Shown here one piece after another: positions 16,831-25,544 of a DNA stretch of 64,000 bases. The stretch's first letter is position 1, and the number at the start of each line of letters is the position of its first letter. Source of the stretch: Salinibacterium xinjiangense (GTDB lineage: Bacteria; Actinomycetota; Actinomycetes; Actinomycetales; Microbacteriaceae). The stretch lies in the NCBI RefSeq assembly GCF_014645015.1, contig NZ_BMLC01000003.1, forward strand, positions 59,109 to 123,108. The letters are read 5' to 3'. Position numbers and translations under genes: made by a program. Under the pieces are notes generated by a model that saw only the letters and a program-made list of their open reading frames with translations, made no database searches and was not told the DNA's origin.

Positions 16831-17750
16831 CCCTCGCACTCACCGTCGAGAAGTTCATCGAACACCTGGCCGTCGATCGCGGATTCAGTGAACACACCGT
16901 GCGGTCATACCGGTCAGACCTCGTGCAGCTCACGGCATTCGCCGCGGAACGCGGTGCCATCGACGGTGATGACCTCGACCTCGACCTGCTGCGCGACTGG
17001 CTCTGGCGGTCAGCACAGGATGGGCTGTCCCGCGCGACCCTCGCCAGGCGGGCCGCATCAGCTCGAAGCCTCACCGCCTGGCTGGCGCGCACCGATGCCG
17101 TCGCGTCGGATGCCGCAGCACGACTGAAGGCGCCCAAGTCCGACCACCACCTGCCCAGAGTGCTCAATCGTGACCAGATGGATTCGATCCTCGGTACGGT
17201 CGCACATCGCGCCCGCTCCGACGATCCGGCGGCGCTTCGCGACCTCGCGATTATCGAGCTGTTATATGCATCGGCTCTCCGCGTCAGCGAACTAACCGGG
17301 CTCGCGATCGGGGATGTGGACCAGGGGCGGCTCACCGTCCGGGTTCTCGGAAAGGGCTCGAAGGAACGGGTTGTGCCGTTCGGCGTGCCGGCGCGCGACG
17401 CGATCCAGGCCTACCTGCGACTCGGCAGGCCCGCGCTCGTAGTGGGAGGGCTGGCAGTGGATGCCTCGGCATCCGCCGCACTGTTCGTCGGCGCCCGCGG
17501 TGGACGACTGGGTAACCGCAGTGTGTACGGTCTGGTGTCGGCCCTGCTCGAGTCGGTTCCCGGATCCGGTCCCGCCGGGCCGCACACCCTGCGCCATACG
17601 GCTGCCACCCATCTTCTCGATGGGGGAGCAGATCTCAGGGCCGTGCAGGAGATGCTTGGGCACACCAGTCTCGGCACGACGCAGCTGTATACCCACGTGT
17701 CGACCGAGCGGCTCAAGGAGAGTTACCGCATCGCTCATCCCCGCGCCTGA
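16827..17750 (+). CDS. xerC: tyrosine recombinase XerC
   Basis: Site-specific recombinase resolving chromosome dimers at dif. The N-terminal SAM-like DNA-binding domain (EKFIEHLAVDRGFSEHTVRS) is followed by the catalytic domain with Arg in ASALRVSELTGL, Lys in GKGSKERVVPF, HTLRHTAATHLLDGG, LGHTSLGTTQLYTHV and the Tyr nucleophile in that last motif. At 307 residues it is a normal Xer protein, not a phage integrase. XerC rather than XerD is inferred from location near dprA and rpsB. A small hairpin spans the stop. Confidence 0.92.
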   Translation: MTLALTVEKFIEHLAVDRGFSEHTVRSYRSDLVQLTAFAAERGAIDGDDLDLDLLRDWLWRSAQDGLSRATLARRAASARSLTAWLARTDAVASDAAARLKAPKSDHHLPRVLNRDQMDSILGTVAHRARSDDPAALRDLAIIELLYASALRVSELTGLAIGDVDQGRLTVRVLGKGSKERVVPFGVPARDAIQAYLRLGRPALVVGGLAVDASASAALFVGARGGRLGNRSVYGLVSALLESVPGSGPAGPHTLRHTAATHLLDGGADLRAVQEMLGHTSLGTTQLYTHVSTERLKESYRIAHPRA

Positions 17751-17758
17751 GGCGGGGC
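17740..17758 (+). terminator. short GC hairpin at the xerC stop
   Basis: CCCCGC / GCGGGG arms (6 bp) with a 7-nt loop that contains the xerC stop codon. Weak terminator candidate. Confidence 0.35.
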
Positions 17759-17797
17759 GCTCGGAAAGCGGAGGAGGCTGTCGAATACGGCAGGAGA

Positions 17798-17970
17798 GTG
17801 GGAATGATCCGTGCCCTGCCCCTGATCACCCTCACTGAGATCGGGATCATCGTAGGTATCGGCACGCTTTTGGACAGTCCGCCGGTCAGGACGGTCAGCG
17901 TGCCAACGCTCGCCGTTATCGCCGACGCGGGGTTCTGGTGGCCGAGTCGCCCGGCACGCTGGCACACTCA
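17798..17970 (+). pseudogene. remnant of an MMPL/RND family transporter C-terminus
   Basis: Translation of the short frame gives LPLITLTEIGIIVGIG, then LLDSPPVRTVSVPTLAVI and FWWPSRPARW. This is the usual end of actinobacterial MMPL lipid transporters (general form: LPLVTLTQIGIIVGFGVLLDT, VRTVLVPA, FWWPSR). Only about 50 residues remain of a protein normally over 700, with no start region, and a Pro-Pro within the last helix. It is a decayed fragment between xerC and the M23 gene. Confidence 0.65.
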
Positions 17971-18459
17971 CCGCCTCGTCGGGAGCAGCACTGAGGGTTC
18001 GATCCCGCCGAGGTAGAGCAGCGGAGACACGTACTCGCCGTCTCGCCGGACTCCGAAGTGCAGGCAGGCATGGGAGCAGTGGCCGGGCAGCGCCGGGTCA
18101 GTAGGCACCGTGCCGATGACGTCACCTCGAGCGACGGTGGCGCCCTTGTGCAGTGTGGTCTCGACCGGTTCGTAGCTCGAGATAAGGCCGCCGGTGTGCC
18201 TGATCGACAGCACGGGGCGGTCGACGACCACACCGGCGAAGTGCACGACACCATCGGCCGGTGCGTAGACACTGCCACTTGCCGTGGCGAGGTCGACTCC
18301 CCGATGTCCGCTGGAATAGGCGGTCATCGGCGCGATGAACTGGCGCACCAGCACCCTGGGCGGGTCTACCGGCCAGTCCCAGCTTGGTCTGGGTGCGGCG
18401 GGAGCCGCAGACGCCGGCACGAGTAGCATGAGCGCGATGGCGACGATGGATCGGAGCAT
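17968..18459 (-). CDS. secreted M23-family peptidase-like protein
   Basis: A 163-residue exported protein with signal peptide MLRSIVAIALMLLVPASAA and one LytM/M23 domain. Zinc-ligand candidates are His52 and Asp56 in GHRGVDL and His134 in CLHFGVR. The usual first His of the HxH pair is Cys132 (HACLHFG), so it may be weakly active or a non-catalytic regulator of wall hydrolysis; the CLHxG form recurs in actinobacterial homologues. ATG at 18459 begins the signal peptide; the longer frame is ignored. It is divergent from rpsB, a common actinobacterial arrangement. Confidence 0.85.
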   Translation of the reverse strand: MLRSIVAIALMLLVPASAAPAAPRPSWDWPVDPPRVLVRQFIAPMTAYSSGHRGVDLATASGSVYAPADGVVHFAGVVVDRPVLSIRHTGGLISSYEPVETTLHKGATVARGDVIGTVPTDPALPGHCSHACLHFGVRRDGEYVSPLLYLGGIEPSVLLPTRR

Positions 18460-18767
18460 CCGCCCATCATTGTCGCGGTGGAACGTTCCCGATCGTTCGT
18501 CGTCGCATCCGTGAGGAGAACGCTGTAGCGCGCACGGTGGGGGAGCGGTGCTATCCTTTTCGAAGCACTCGGCGCAACCCGAGTGACTACGCGTGCCCGT
18601 GTTCGCCCGGTAAACGGAACAGAACACCTTCGGCAAACACATCCATTCAGTCCTGGAAACAGGCGGGTGTGTGCCCGGGCACCAGGTTCCGCACCGACCG
18701 GTAGCGGGAAAAACTGAGAAATGGCACGAGGCTGCTGAAAAGTGGCGTGCCGAGAAGGAGCACGGTC
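18460..18767 (+). promoter_or_regulatory. rpsB promoter and leader region
   Basis: 308-bp divergent gap between the M23 gene and rpsB. TATCCT at 18552-18557 is a candidate -10, followed by a hairpin CACTCGG / CCGAGTG (18566-18585) and roughly 200 nt of untranslated leader. Long structured leaders of rpsB are sites of S2 autoregulation in other bacteria; that role here is inference. AAGGAG precedes the rpsB ATG by 8 nt. Confidence 0.4.
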
Positions 18768-19832
18768 ATGGCCGTTGTCACCATTCGCCAGCTGCTCGAC
18801 AGCGGCGTTCACTTTGGACACCAGACCCGTCGGTGGAACCCGAAGATGAAGCGCTTCATCCTGACCGAGCGTTCGGGAAGCCACATCATCGACCTCCAGC
18901 AGTCGCTGAAGCACATCGATGCGACCTACGACTACGTCAAGGAAACCGTCGCCCACGGCGGCACCATCCTTTTCGTCGGTACCAAGAAGCAGGCCCAGGG
19001 CTCCATCGCCGAGCAGGCACAGCGTGTCGGCCAGCCCTACGTCAACCAGCGCTGGCTCGGTGGGCTCCTCACCAACTTCCAGACGGTCTCCAAGCGCCTT
19101 GCACGCATGAAGGAGCTCGAAGAGGTCGACTTCGACGACACCACGCGTGGTTTCACGAAAAAAGAGCTGCTCATCCAGAAGCGCGAGCTCATCAAGCTCC
19201 AGAAGAGCCTCGGTGGTATCCGCAACCTGACGAAGACCCCATCGGCTGTCTGGATCGTCGACACCAAGAAGGAGCACCTCGCGATCGACGAGGCGCACAA
19301 GCTCAACATCCCCGTCATCGCCATTCTGGACACCAACTGCGACCCGGATGACGTCCAGTACCCGATCCCGGGCAACGATGACGCCATCCGCTCGGTCGGC
19401 CTGCTGACCCGCATCATTGCGGATGCAGCCGCTGAGGGGCTCATCCAGCGCCACCAGAAGCCCGAAGACGGCGCTGAGGTCGAGCCGCTGGCCGCCTGGG
19501 AAGCTGAACTGCTCGCGTCGTCGGAGACCCCGTCCACCGAGGCCGAGAAGATCGAGGCCGCTGATGGTCGCGTCGAGTCGACCAGCGCAGACTCCGAAGC
19601 GGTCGCCGAGGTTGTCGCCGCTGCGGTTCCAGTCGAGGAGAACGACGCTGACGCTGTCGCTGCTGAGCACGAGGCCGTCGCTGACGAGACCATCGTTGCC
19701 GAGCACCACGTCGAGTCCGATGAGGTAACCGAGGCGAAGATCGAAGCCGAGGCGACCGACGCCGAGAAGGCCCCCGCTGACGAGAAGACGGCAGCCAAGG
19801 CCGCTCCCCGGAAGCCCGCAGCCGCAAAGTAA
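18768..19832 (+). CDS. rpsB: 30S ribosomal protein S2
   Basis: Small-subunit protein needed for S1 recruitment and 30S initiation. Core motifs: [57 protein letters not shown] at 18768 chosen for [10 protein letters not shown] and AAGGAG upstream. The 354-residue length includes an Ala/Glu/Asp-rich acidic tail of about 110 residues after the S2 domain; this extension is common in Microbacteriaceae-type actinobacteria. First gene of rpsB-tsf. Confidence 0.97.
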   Translation: MAVVTIRQLLDSGVHFGHQTRRWNPKMKRFILTERSGSHIIDLQQSLKHIDATYDYVKETVAHGGTILFVGTKKQAQGSIAEQAQRVGQPYVNQRWLGGLLTNFQTVSKRLARMKELEEVDFDDTTRGFTKKELLIQKRELIKLQKSLGGIRNLTKTPSAVWIVDTKKEHLAIDEAHKLNIPVIAILDTNCDPDDVQYPIPGNDDAIRSVGLLTRIIADAAAEGLIQRHQKPEDGAEVEPLAAWEAELLASSETPSTEAEKIEAADGRVESTSADSEAVAEVVAAAVPVEENDADAVAAEHEAVADETIVAEHHVESDEVTEAKIEAEATDAEKAPADEKTAAKAAPRKPAAAK

Positions 19833-19837
19833 TCTTC

Positions 19838-19862
19838 GGCGCTGTCGATTATCGACAGCGCC
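19838..19862 (+). terminator. rpsB-tsf intercistronic hairpin (attenuator)
   Basis: Perfect 11-bp inverted repeat GGCGCTGTCGA / TCGACAGCGCC with a TTA loop, 5 nt after the rpsB stop and 24 nt before the tsf start. Partial termination here would lower tsf relative to rpsB. Confidence 0.7.
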
Positions 19863-19885
19863 AGACCAACAAGTGAGGAAGAACA

Positions 19886-20713
19886 ATGGCAGACGTTAGT
19901 CTCGCTGACATCAAAGCCCTGCGCGAGCGACTCGGCACCGGCATGGTCGACACTAAGAACGCTCTCGTCGAAGCCGAGGGTGACTTCGAAAAGGCTGTCG
20001 AGATCCTGCGACTCAAGGGTGCGAAGGGCAACGCGAAGCGTGCAGATCGTTCCACGAGCGAAGGCCTCATCGCTGCCGTCGAGAGTGCAACCGCGACGAC
20101 CATGATCGAGCTCGCCTGCGAGACCGACTTCGTCGCCAAGAGCGACAAGTTCGTTGCGCTGGGCAACGTCGTGCTCCAGGCTCTCGCCGACTCTGGTGCT
20201 GAGACCCTCGAGGCTGCTCTGGCCGTCCACTCCGATGGTAAGAGCCTCGCGGCAGTTATCGACGACGAGGCCGCCATCCTGGGCGAGAAGGTTGAACTGC
20301 GTCGTGTCGTTCGTATTCCGGGCGATAAGTTCTCGGTGTACCTGCACCGTACGAACAAAGACCTGCCTCCGCAGGTCGGCGTCGTGCTGTCGTACACCGG
20401 CGACGATGCGGAGACCGCCCGCAGTATCGCGCAGCACATCTCGTTCGCAGACCCGCAGTACCTGACCCGCGACGACATCCCGGCTGCTGACGTCGAGAAC
20501 GAGCGTCGCATCGTCGAGGAGATCAGCCGCGGCGAGGGTAAGCCAGAGGCCGCACTTCCGAAGATCGTCGAGGGTCGCGTGAACGCCTACCTCAAGCAGG
20601 TCGCCCTGCTCGAACAGGACTATGCGCGTGACAACAAGCTCACGATCAGCAGGGTTCTCACCGACGCGAAGATCGGCGTGACAGGCTTCGCCCGATTCAA
20701 GGTCGGCGCCTAG
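19886..20713 (+). CDS. tsf: elongation factor Ts
   Basis: Guanine-nucleotide exchange factor for EF-Tu. The 275-residue protein has the UBA-like N-terminus (ADIKALRERLGTGMVDTKNAL), the TDFVAKSDKF motif in ELACETDFVAKSDKF, and two dimerisation-type subdomains ending KIGVTGFARFKVG. Ribosome-binding site GAGGAAGAAC precedes the ATG. Cotranscribed with rpsB. Confidence 0.98.
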   Translation: MADVSLADIKALRERLGTGMVDTKNALVEAEGDFEKAVEILRLKGAKGNAKRADRSTSEGLIAAVESATATTMIELACETDFVAKSDKFVALGNVVLQALADSGAETLEAALAVHSDGKSLAAVIDDEAAILGEKVELRRVVRIPGDKFSVYLHRTNKDLPPQVGVVLSYTGDDAETARSIAQHISFADPQYLTRDDIPAADVENERRIVEEISRGEGKPEAALPKIVEGRVNAYLKQVALLEQDYARDNKLTISRVLTDAKIGVTGFARFKVGA

Positions 20714-20742
20714 ATACCCACGACCGCGATTCCCGTATCTCC

Positions 20743-20787
20743 GAGCCTGTCCCGCGTCGCCCATCCGGCGGTCGTCGGGGCAGGCTC
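20743..20787 (+). terminator. tsf terminator hairpin
   Basis: Arms GAGCCTGTCCCG / CGGGGCAGGCTC (12 bp, one G-U pair) separated by a 21-nt loop, 30 nt after the tsf stop. It splits rpsB-tsf from pyrH. Confidence 0.65.
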
Positions 20788-20880
20788 GAGATCTGTCCGG
20801 GCGCAGGCCGGTCGGGATAACCTGTATGAACCCGCTCCCGAGTCAACGCCGCCTCATCGAACCCCCCACGAAGGAGAACC

Positions 20881-21594
20881 ATGACCGACGGTCGCAAGCG
20901 CCGAATACTTCTCAAGCTATCGGGCGAGGCCTTCGGCGGTGGTTCCCTCGGGGTCAACCCTGACGTGGTCTCCTCCCTCGCGAAAGAGATCGCCGCGGCG
21001 TCATCCGATGTCGAGATCGCGATCGTGGTCGGTGGTGGAAATTTCTTCCGAGGGGCCGAACTCAGCCAGCGGGGAATGGATCGCGGCCGCGCTGACTACA
21101 TGGGCATGCTCGGCACGGTGATGAACGCCCTCGCACTCCAGGACTTCCTGGAGCAGGCCGGCGCTGCCACCCGCGTGCAGTCGGCCATCTCGATGACGCA
21201 GGTCGCAGAGCCGTACATCCCGCGCAGGGCCGAGCGGCACCTCGAAAAGGGTCGGGTAGTCATTTTCGGTGCCGGTGCGGGCCTTCCTTATTTCTCCACT
21301 GACACCGTTGCCGCCCAGCGTGCTCTTGAGATCGATGCGAAGGTCGTACTTGTCGCGAAGAACGGAGTCGACGGTGTCTACGACTCCGACCCCCGCAGTA
21401 ATCCGCAAGCCAGGCGAATCGACGAGCTCACTTACCAGCAGGCACTCGTGCAGGGTCTCAAGGTCGTCGATTCCACAGCCTTCAGTCTTTGCATGGACAA
21501 TTCGATGCCGATGGTCGTGTTCGGCATGGAGCCAGCTGGCAACCTGACGAAGGCGATCCGAGGCGATCGCATCGGTACCCTCGTCTCCAATTAG
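20881..21594 (+). CDS. pyrH: UMP kinase
   Basis: Phosphorylates UMP to UDP in pyrimidine nucleotide synthesis; hexameric cytosolic enzyme. Motifs: [13 protein letters not shown] (N-terminal phosphate loop), [81 protein letters not shown]. Strong site GAAGGAG 7 nt before the ATG. Followed by frr after 82 nt, the usual order. Confidence 0.98.
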   Translation: MTDGRKRRILLKLSGEAFGGGSLGVNPDVVSSLAKEIAAASSDVEIAIVVGGGNFFRGAELSQRGMDRGRADYMGMLGTVMNALALQDFLEQAGAATRVQSAISMTQVAEPYIPRRAERHLEKGRVVIFGAGAGLPYFSTDTVAAQRALEIDAKVVLVAKNGVDGVYDSDPRSNPQARRIDELTYQQALVQGLKVVDSTAFSLCMDNSMPMVVFGMEPAGNLTKAIRGDRIGTLVSN

Positions 21595-21676
21595 TCCATC
21601 ACCCGTGCCGGCCAACCGGCTGGCAGGCCCAGGGGTGCTCTCCCTCTAAACTTGAGCGAGACGCAAAGGAGTTGCC

Positions 21677-22228
21677 GTGATCAGCGACGTTTTGGCAGAA
21701 GCCAAAGAGAAGATGCAAAAGGCTCTTGAAGCCGCAAAAGACGACTTCGGCACCGTGCGAACGGGTCGGGCGAATCCGGCGCTGTTCCAAAGGGTGCTTG
21801 TCGACTACTACGGCACGCCGACGCCTCTCGCGCAGCTGGCCTCGATGGTCAACCAGGAGGCTCGCACGCTCCTCATCACCCCGTACGACAAGAGTGCGCT
21901 CAAAGACATCGAGAGGGCCATTGTCGGCGCATCCAACCTCGGTGCCAGTGTCGGCAACGATGGCAACGTCATCCGAGCGACCCTGCCCGAGCTCAACGAG
22001 GAGCGTCGGCGTGAGTTCGTCAAGATCGTGCGAGATAAGGCCGAGCAGGCTCGAGTGAGCCTCCGAAACATCCGGCGCAAGGCGAAGGATGACCTCGATA
22101 ATCTCAAGGAGGTCGGTGACGACGAGATCGCTCGCGCCGAGAAAGAGCTCGAAGCCGCCACCAAGCAGCATGTCGACGCGATCGACGACGCACTCAAGCG
22201 CAAGGAAGCTGAGCTGCTCGAGGTCTGA
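21677..22228 (+). CDS. frr: ribosome recycling factor
   Basis: Works with EF-G to split post-termination ribosomes. 183 residues with the characteristic [37 protein letters not shown] and the long helical bundle ending in [22 protein letters not shown] start preceded by AAAGGAG. The stop overlaps the cdsA start by one base. Confidence 0.98.
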   Translation: MISDVLAEAKEKMQKALEAAKDDFGTVRTGRANPALFQRVLVDYYGTPTPLAQLASMVNQEARTLLITPYDKSALKDIERAIVGASNLGASVGNDGNVIRATLPELNEERRREFVKIVRDKAEQARVSLRNIRRKAKDDLDNLKEVGDDEIARAEKELEAATKQHVDAIDDALKRKEAELLEV

Positions 22229-23103
22229 TGGCGAGTGACTTCGAGGCGCAGGTTCGCGCTACCAACGACAAGATCAACGCGCGAACCGGCAGGCCGCTCG
22301 TCCGCGCGATCGTCGTTGGCCTGCTGCTCGGCCTCGCACTGCTCGCCAGTCTGCTGATCGTCAAAGAGCTTTTCATGGTCTTCGCCGGTGCGCTCGTGGG
22401 GTTCACCGCCTGGGAGCTGGCGAGCGCCCTGCGATTCGCCGGTAGGCGCGTGCCTCGGGTCCCTGCACTCATCGCGGCCCTGGCGGTCGTGCCGGCAGCC
22501 TTCTACTGGCTCGCCACGGGCCACTGGCTCGTGACCCTGGCCGGCATCGGGCTCATCGTCGCATGGCGGCTTGCTGAGCTGGCGAGGCCAGCGGCGCGTA
22601 CCTCGCCGCGCGAGGTGCTGCTCGACCTCGGCGCCGGCGTGTTCATCATGATGTACATCGCCTTCATGGCGGGATTCACCGTGCTGTTGACGGCCCAGGA
22701 TGGCGGACAGGTCTGGACACTCGCCTTCCTCATCGTGGTCGTCTCCGTCGACGTCGGGGCTTATGCGACGGGATTGACCTTCGGGAAGCATCCGATGGCG
22801 CCGACGATCAGCCCGAAGAAGACTTGGGAGGGCTTTGCGGGCTCGGTCGCCGCGGCAGTTGTCGCCGGCATCCTGACCGCCATCTTCATGCTCGACCAAC
22901 CATGGTGGGTGGGTCTCATCCTCGGAGGGGTGCTCGTCGTCACGGCGACCGGCGGTGACCTTGCGGAATCGCTGATCAAGCGCGACCTGGGCATCAAAGA
23001 CATCAGCACCTGGTTGCCCGGGCACGGTGGTTTTCTTGACCGCGTCGACTCGTCGTTGTTGTCTGGAGCTGCCGCGTACGCGCTGTTCCTGATTTTCACC
23101 TAG
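22228..23103 (+). CDS. cdsA: phosphatidate cytidylyltransferase
   Basis: Integral membrane enzyme making CDP-diacylglycerol from phosphatidate and CTP, the precursor of all phospholipids. About eight hydrophobic segments; the CdsA signature is at the C-terminus (GDLAESLIKRDLGIKDIS then GHGGFLDRVDS), preceded by ISPKKTWEGFAGS. 291 residues, usual size. Overlaps frr by one base (TGATG). Confidence 0.97.
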   Translation: MASDFEAQVRATNDKINARTGRPLVRAIVVGLLLGLALLASLLIVKELFMVFAGALVGFTAWELASALRFAGRRVPRVPALIAALAVVPAAFYWLATGHWLVTLAGIGLIVAWRLAELARPAARTSPREVLLDLGAGVFIMMYIAFMAGFTVLLTAQDGGQVWTLAFLIVVVSVDVGAYATGLTFGKHPMAPTISPKKTWEGFAGSVAAAVVAGILTAIFMLDQPWWVGLILGGVLVVTATGGDLAESLIKRDLGIKDISTWLPGHGGFLDRVDSSLLSGAAAYALFLIFT

Positions 23104-23136
23104 GTCTGTCGTCAGGTGTAGCGGAAGCTTCTCCGG

Positions 23137-23142
23137 CACAAT
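23137..23142 (+). promoter_or_regulatory. -10-like box of the DivIVA-repeat gene
   Basis: CACAAT, one base from TANNNT, ends 6 nt before the GTG at 23149, the spacing seen at other leaderless genes in this window. Confidence 0.3.
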
Positions 23143-23148
23143 GTAGGG

Positions 23149-23700
23149 GTGAGCACAACATTTCCCCGGATCCGTAAGTCAAAACTCGGATACAACGTCG
23201 ACCAGGTCGAAGACTTTCTCGAGGAGGCGCGGCGCGCATATACGGCTGCAGTTGACCAGCCGAACGTGCTGGGCGCAGATAACATCCGGATCATGGCATT
23301 CGCGATGCAGAAAGGTGGATACTCGACCACCCATGTCGATGCAGCGCTGGAGCGATTGGAGGAAGCGTTCGCGTCACGCGAGAGGGAGCGGGTCGTTGCC
23401 AGCGAAGGTGACGCCGCCTGGTACGCCAAGGCACGAAGCTCGGCCCAGACCATCCTCGACAGGCTCGCGCGAGAAGATGGACATAAGTTCTCGAGAGTAG
23501 GTCCGTTCACCAGCGGCTACCACCCCGTCGACGTAGATGCGTTCGCTGAACGCATGGTCGGCTACTTCCAGCACGGCAAGACTCTCAGCGTCGAACACGT
23601 CCGTACCGTGGTCTTCCGGACGGTCAAAAGAGGGTACAACGAGCAGCAGGTCGACCTCCTGCTGGATTCCGTCATCGACGTCATGCTGGCGGTCAAGTGA
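23149..23700 (+). CDS. DivIVA-domain repeat protein
   Basis: 183 residues with four copies of the membrane-binding DivIVA-type motif GYxxxxVDxxL, at residues 14 (KLGYNVDQVEDFL), 57 (GGYSTTHVDAAL), 123 (SGYHPVDVDAF) and 162 (RGYNEQQVDLLL). The first two and last two align as a duplicated unit of about 100 residues (compare IRIMAFAMQKGGY with VRTVVFRTVKRGY). No long coiled coil follows, unlike real DivIVA/Wag31. Probably a polar or division-site membrane-associated protein; its precise role is unknown. It follows cdsA by 45 nt. Confidence 0.8.
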   Translation: MSTTFPRIRKSKLGYNVDQVEDFLEEARRAYTAAVDQPNVLGADNIRIMAFAMQKGGYSTTHVDAALERLEEAFASRERERVVASEGDAAWYAKARSSAQTILDRLAREDGHKFSRVGPFTSGYHPVDVDAFAERMVGYFQHGKTLSVEHVRTVVFRTVKRGYNEQQVDLLLDSVIDVMLAVK

Positions 23701-23730
23701 CCCCGAGTACGACTTCCCAGCTTTTTGGGC

Positions 23731-23736
23731 TAAAAT
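23731..23736 (+). promoter_or_regulatory. -10 box of the lytic transglycosylase-like gene
   Basis: TAAAAT lies 9 nt before the GTG at 23746, and TACGAC at 23708-23713 is a possible -35 at 17-nt spacing. No Shine-Dalgarno sequence is present, so transcription is probably leaderless. Confidence 0.5.
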
Positions 23737-23745
23737 CCTGTAATC

Positions 23746-24426
23746 GTGAGTAGACATTCTCGAGTTGACGAACTCCGCGCACAGTTGAAGAGCGCTGGCG
23801 GAGACGTCTCAGGACGGCACAGGCGGGCTGCCTGGTCGCTTCCCATCTTCGCGACGCTCGCCAGTTTCGCGTTCATCGCCGTCAGTCTCGCCCCGCCGTC
23901 TGTGTCATCGGCCGCCGCTGCGTCGGGTGTCGAATTCGGTTCGATCGTCGCTCCTGCGGACGTGCGCGTCGCCCAGTCCCAGTCGGTGACTGCGGCTGCG
24001 GTGGCGGTGTCGGTGGCAGGTCGCGACGCATTCTCGATCACCGATCCCGTCGTCGTCGTCGCGCCCCCGGTCGTGGTCGAAGCGGCCTCGGCATCCGCCG
24101 CTCCAGCAGCGGGCGTGCCCGACCCGGGCAGTGCGCAGGCCATCGCGCAGGGCATCCTCGCCTCGATGGGCATGGGCGACGACCAGTACAGCTGCCTCGT
24201 GGCACTCTGGAACCGCGAATCAGGCTGGAACGTCTATGCGTTCAATGAGTCGAGTGGTGCGTACGGGATCCCGCAGTCGCTTCCTGGTGACAAGATGGCG
24301 TCGGCCGGTGCCGACTGGGCCACCAACCCCGCGACCCAGATCTCATGGGGCCTCAGCTACATCACGAGTCGCTACAGCACTCCCTGTGGTGCCTGGGAAC
24401 ACTCCGAGATCAACGGGTGGTACTAA
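23746..24426 (+). CDS. membrane-anchored or secreted lytic transglycosylase-like protein
   Basis: 226 residues: basic N-terminus, hydrophobic segment (LPIFATLASFAFIAVSLA, about residues 32-50), Ala/Val/Pro-rich linker, then a C-terminal lysozyme-like domain. The catalytic Glu fits LVALWNRESGWNVYAFNESS, and GAYGIPQSLPGDKM and WGLSYITSRY match the SLT/RPF-like fold. Such proteins cleave peptidoglycan outside the membrane during growth. Two Cys residues (SCLVA, PCGAW) may form a disulfide. GTG start. Confidence 0.82.
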   Translation: MSRHSRVDELRAQLKSAGGDVSGRHRRAAWSLPIFATLASFAFIAVSLAPPSVSSAAAASGVEFGSIVAPADVRVAQSQSVTAAAVAVSVAGRDAFSITDPVVVVAPPVVVEAASASAAPAAGVPDPGSAQAIAQGILASMGMGDDQYSCLVALWNRESGWNVYAFNESSGAYGIPQSLPGDKMASAGADWATNPATQISWGLSYITSRYSTPCGAWEHSEINGWY

Positions 24427-24479
24427 CCACCGACGGCGTGTCCGCTCTGTGCCGTGAACGACGTCACGTGGGGCTGGCA

Positions 24480-24485
24480 TACAGT
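24480..24485 (+). promoter_or_regulatory. -10 box, leaderless promoter of the 24492 gene
   Basis: TACAGT ends 6 nt before the ATG at 24492. GGAGGG lies between, but directly touches the ATG, too close for a ribosome-binding site. Confidence 0.45.
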
Positions 24486-24491
24486 GGAGGG

Positions 24492-24791
24492 ATGCCACGT
24501 TCCAATCGCCCGCGCGGTCGCCGTTCGGGTGGAGCTGACGACGAACCGGATCTCTCCCGGGCTCTCGCAGGCATGCGGCACATCCAGGACAAACGTGATG
24601 GTGCCTGGAACGTGCAGCCACTGTCTGGTGTCGGCGCCACGAAAACCTACGTGTGCCCCGGTTGCGGTTTGGAGATCGGCGTCGGCGTTGCGCACACTGT
24701 CACCTGGCGCGCCGATGGAATCATGGGCGAAGTGAACGATCTCGCCGCCCGCCGCCACTGGCACCTGCACTGCTGGAAGTTGAAGTCATGA
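24492..24791 (+). CDS. small putative zinc-binding protein, function unknown
   Basis: 99 residues. A basic N-terminus (PRSNRPRGRRSG) is followed by TYVCPGCGLEIGVGVAHTV and ends with RRHWHLHCWKLKS. The CPxC pair and the C-terminal HWHLHC residues could ligate zinc. Homologues in actinobacteria are usually annotated hypothetical or ATP/GTP-binding, but no nucleotide motif is visible. The stop overlaps the following hydrolase gene (ATGA), implying coupling. Confidence 0.7.
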   Translation: MPRSNRPRGRRSGGADDEPDLSRALAGMRHIQDKRDGAWNVQPLSGVGATKTYVCPGCGLEIGVGVAHTVTWRADGIMGEVNDLAARRHWHLHCWKLKS

Positions 24792-25537
24792 GCGACGAGA
24801 TGGTGCGGGCTGGGAATCCTGACCCGGTCAAAATCCGCGGTGGCATCGAGCTTCCTGCGCACCGCGAGGATGTGGAGCTGCACACGAGCGACGGCCTCAC
24901 GCTGGTGGGGGAGTTGGCGCTGCCGCTGCACGCCGAGCCCGTCGCCACGCTCGTGACGCTGCATCCGCTTCCCACGGCTGGCGGCTTCATGGACTCGCAC
25001 ATTCTGCGCAAGGCTGCAGCTCGCCTCCCAGCGCTGGCCGATATCGCCGTGCTCAGGTTCAACTTCCGCGGGGTCACGTCACCGCGGGGAACGTCCGACG
25101 GTGAGTTCGGCCAGGGCGTGGATGAGGGCCTGGACCTCAAGGCGGCCATGGCCTTTATCACCGCGCGCGGGCTGCCGAATCCGTGGCTGCTCGGGTGGTC
25201 ATTCGGCACGGATGTCGTGCTTGCGCACGGTCGCGACTATCCGGTGATCGGGGTCATCCTGCTGTCGCCGCCTCTGCGCACCACGACCCCGGCCGAACTC
25301 GCAGCATGGGCGGGGTCGAGCGCGACGATGGTCGCACTCATCCCGGAGTTCGATGACTTTCTACGGCCGGCCGAGGCTGCCGTCGCTTTCGCGGCAATCC
25401 CCGAACTGGAACTCGTCAACGTCGACGGAGGAAGGCACCTGTGGGTCGGGGAAGAACAGACCAGCCGTGTTCTGTCGGAGATCGTCGCGAGGCTGAACCC
25501 CGGAGTGCTTCCGCTGCCGATGACCTGGAACTTGTAG
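24788..25537 (+). CDS. alpha/beta hydrolase
   Basis: 249 residues. Nucleophile elbow GWSFG (LLGWSFGTDVVLAHG), preceding strand-turn LHPLPTAGGFMDSH and FNFRGVTSPRGTSDGEFGQG are as in the dienelactone-hydrolase-like alpha/beta family; the catalytic His fits GGRHLWVG. Cytosolic, no signal peptide; substrate unknown. ATG at 24788 overlaps the previous stop; the longer frame is discarded. Convergent with the AI-2E family gene. Confidence 0.85.
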   Translation: MSDEMVRAGNPDPVKIRGGIELPAHREDVELHTSDGLTLVGELALPLHAEPVATLVTLHPLPTAGGFMDSHILRKAAARLPALADIAVLRFNFRGVTSPRGTSDGEFGQGVDEGLDLKAAMAFITARGLPNPWLLGWSFGTDVVLAHGRDYPVIGVILLSPPLRTTTPAELAAWAGSSATMVALIPEFDDFLRPAEAAVAFAAIPELELVNVDGGRHLWVGEEQTSRVLSEIVARLNPGVLPLPMTWNL

Positions 25538-25544
25538 ATCCCGG

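Noticed and set aside
16827-17750. Phage integrase / integrative element
   Set aside because: Size and motifs fit chromosomal XerC at its usual locus, with no phage genes or attachment-site duplication nearby.
18366-20764. Two long minus-strand frames over rpsB/tsf
   Set aside because: Antisense shadows of well-defined ribosomal genes.
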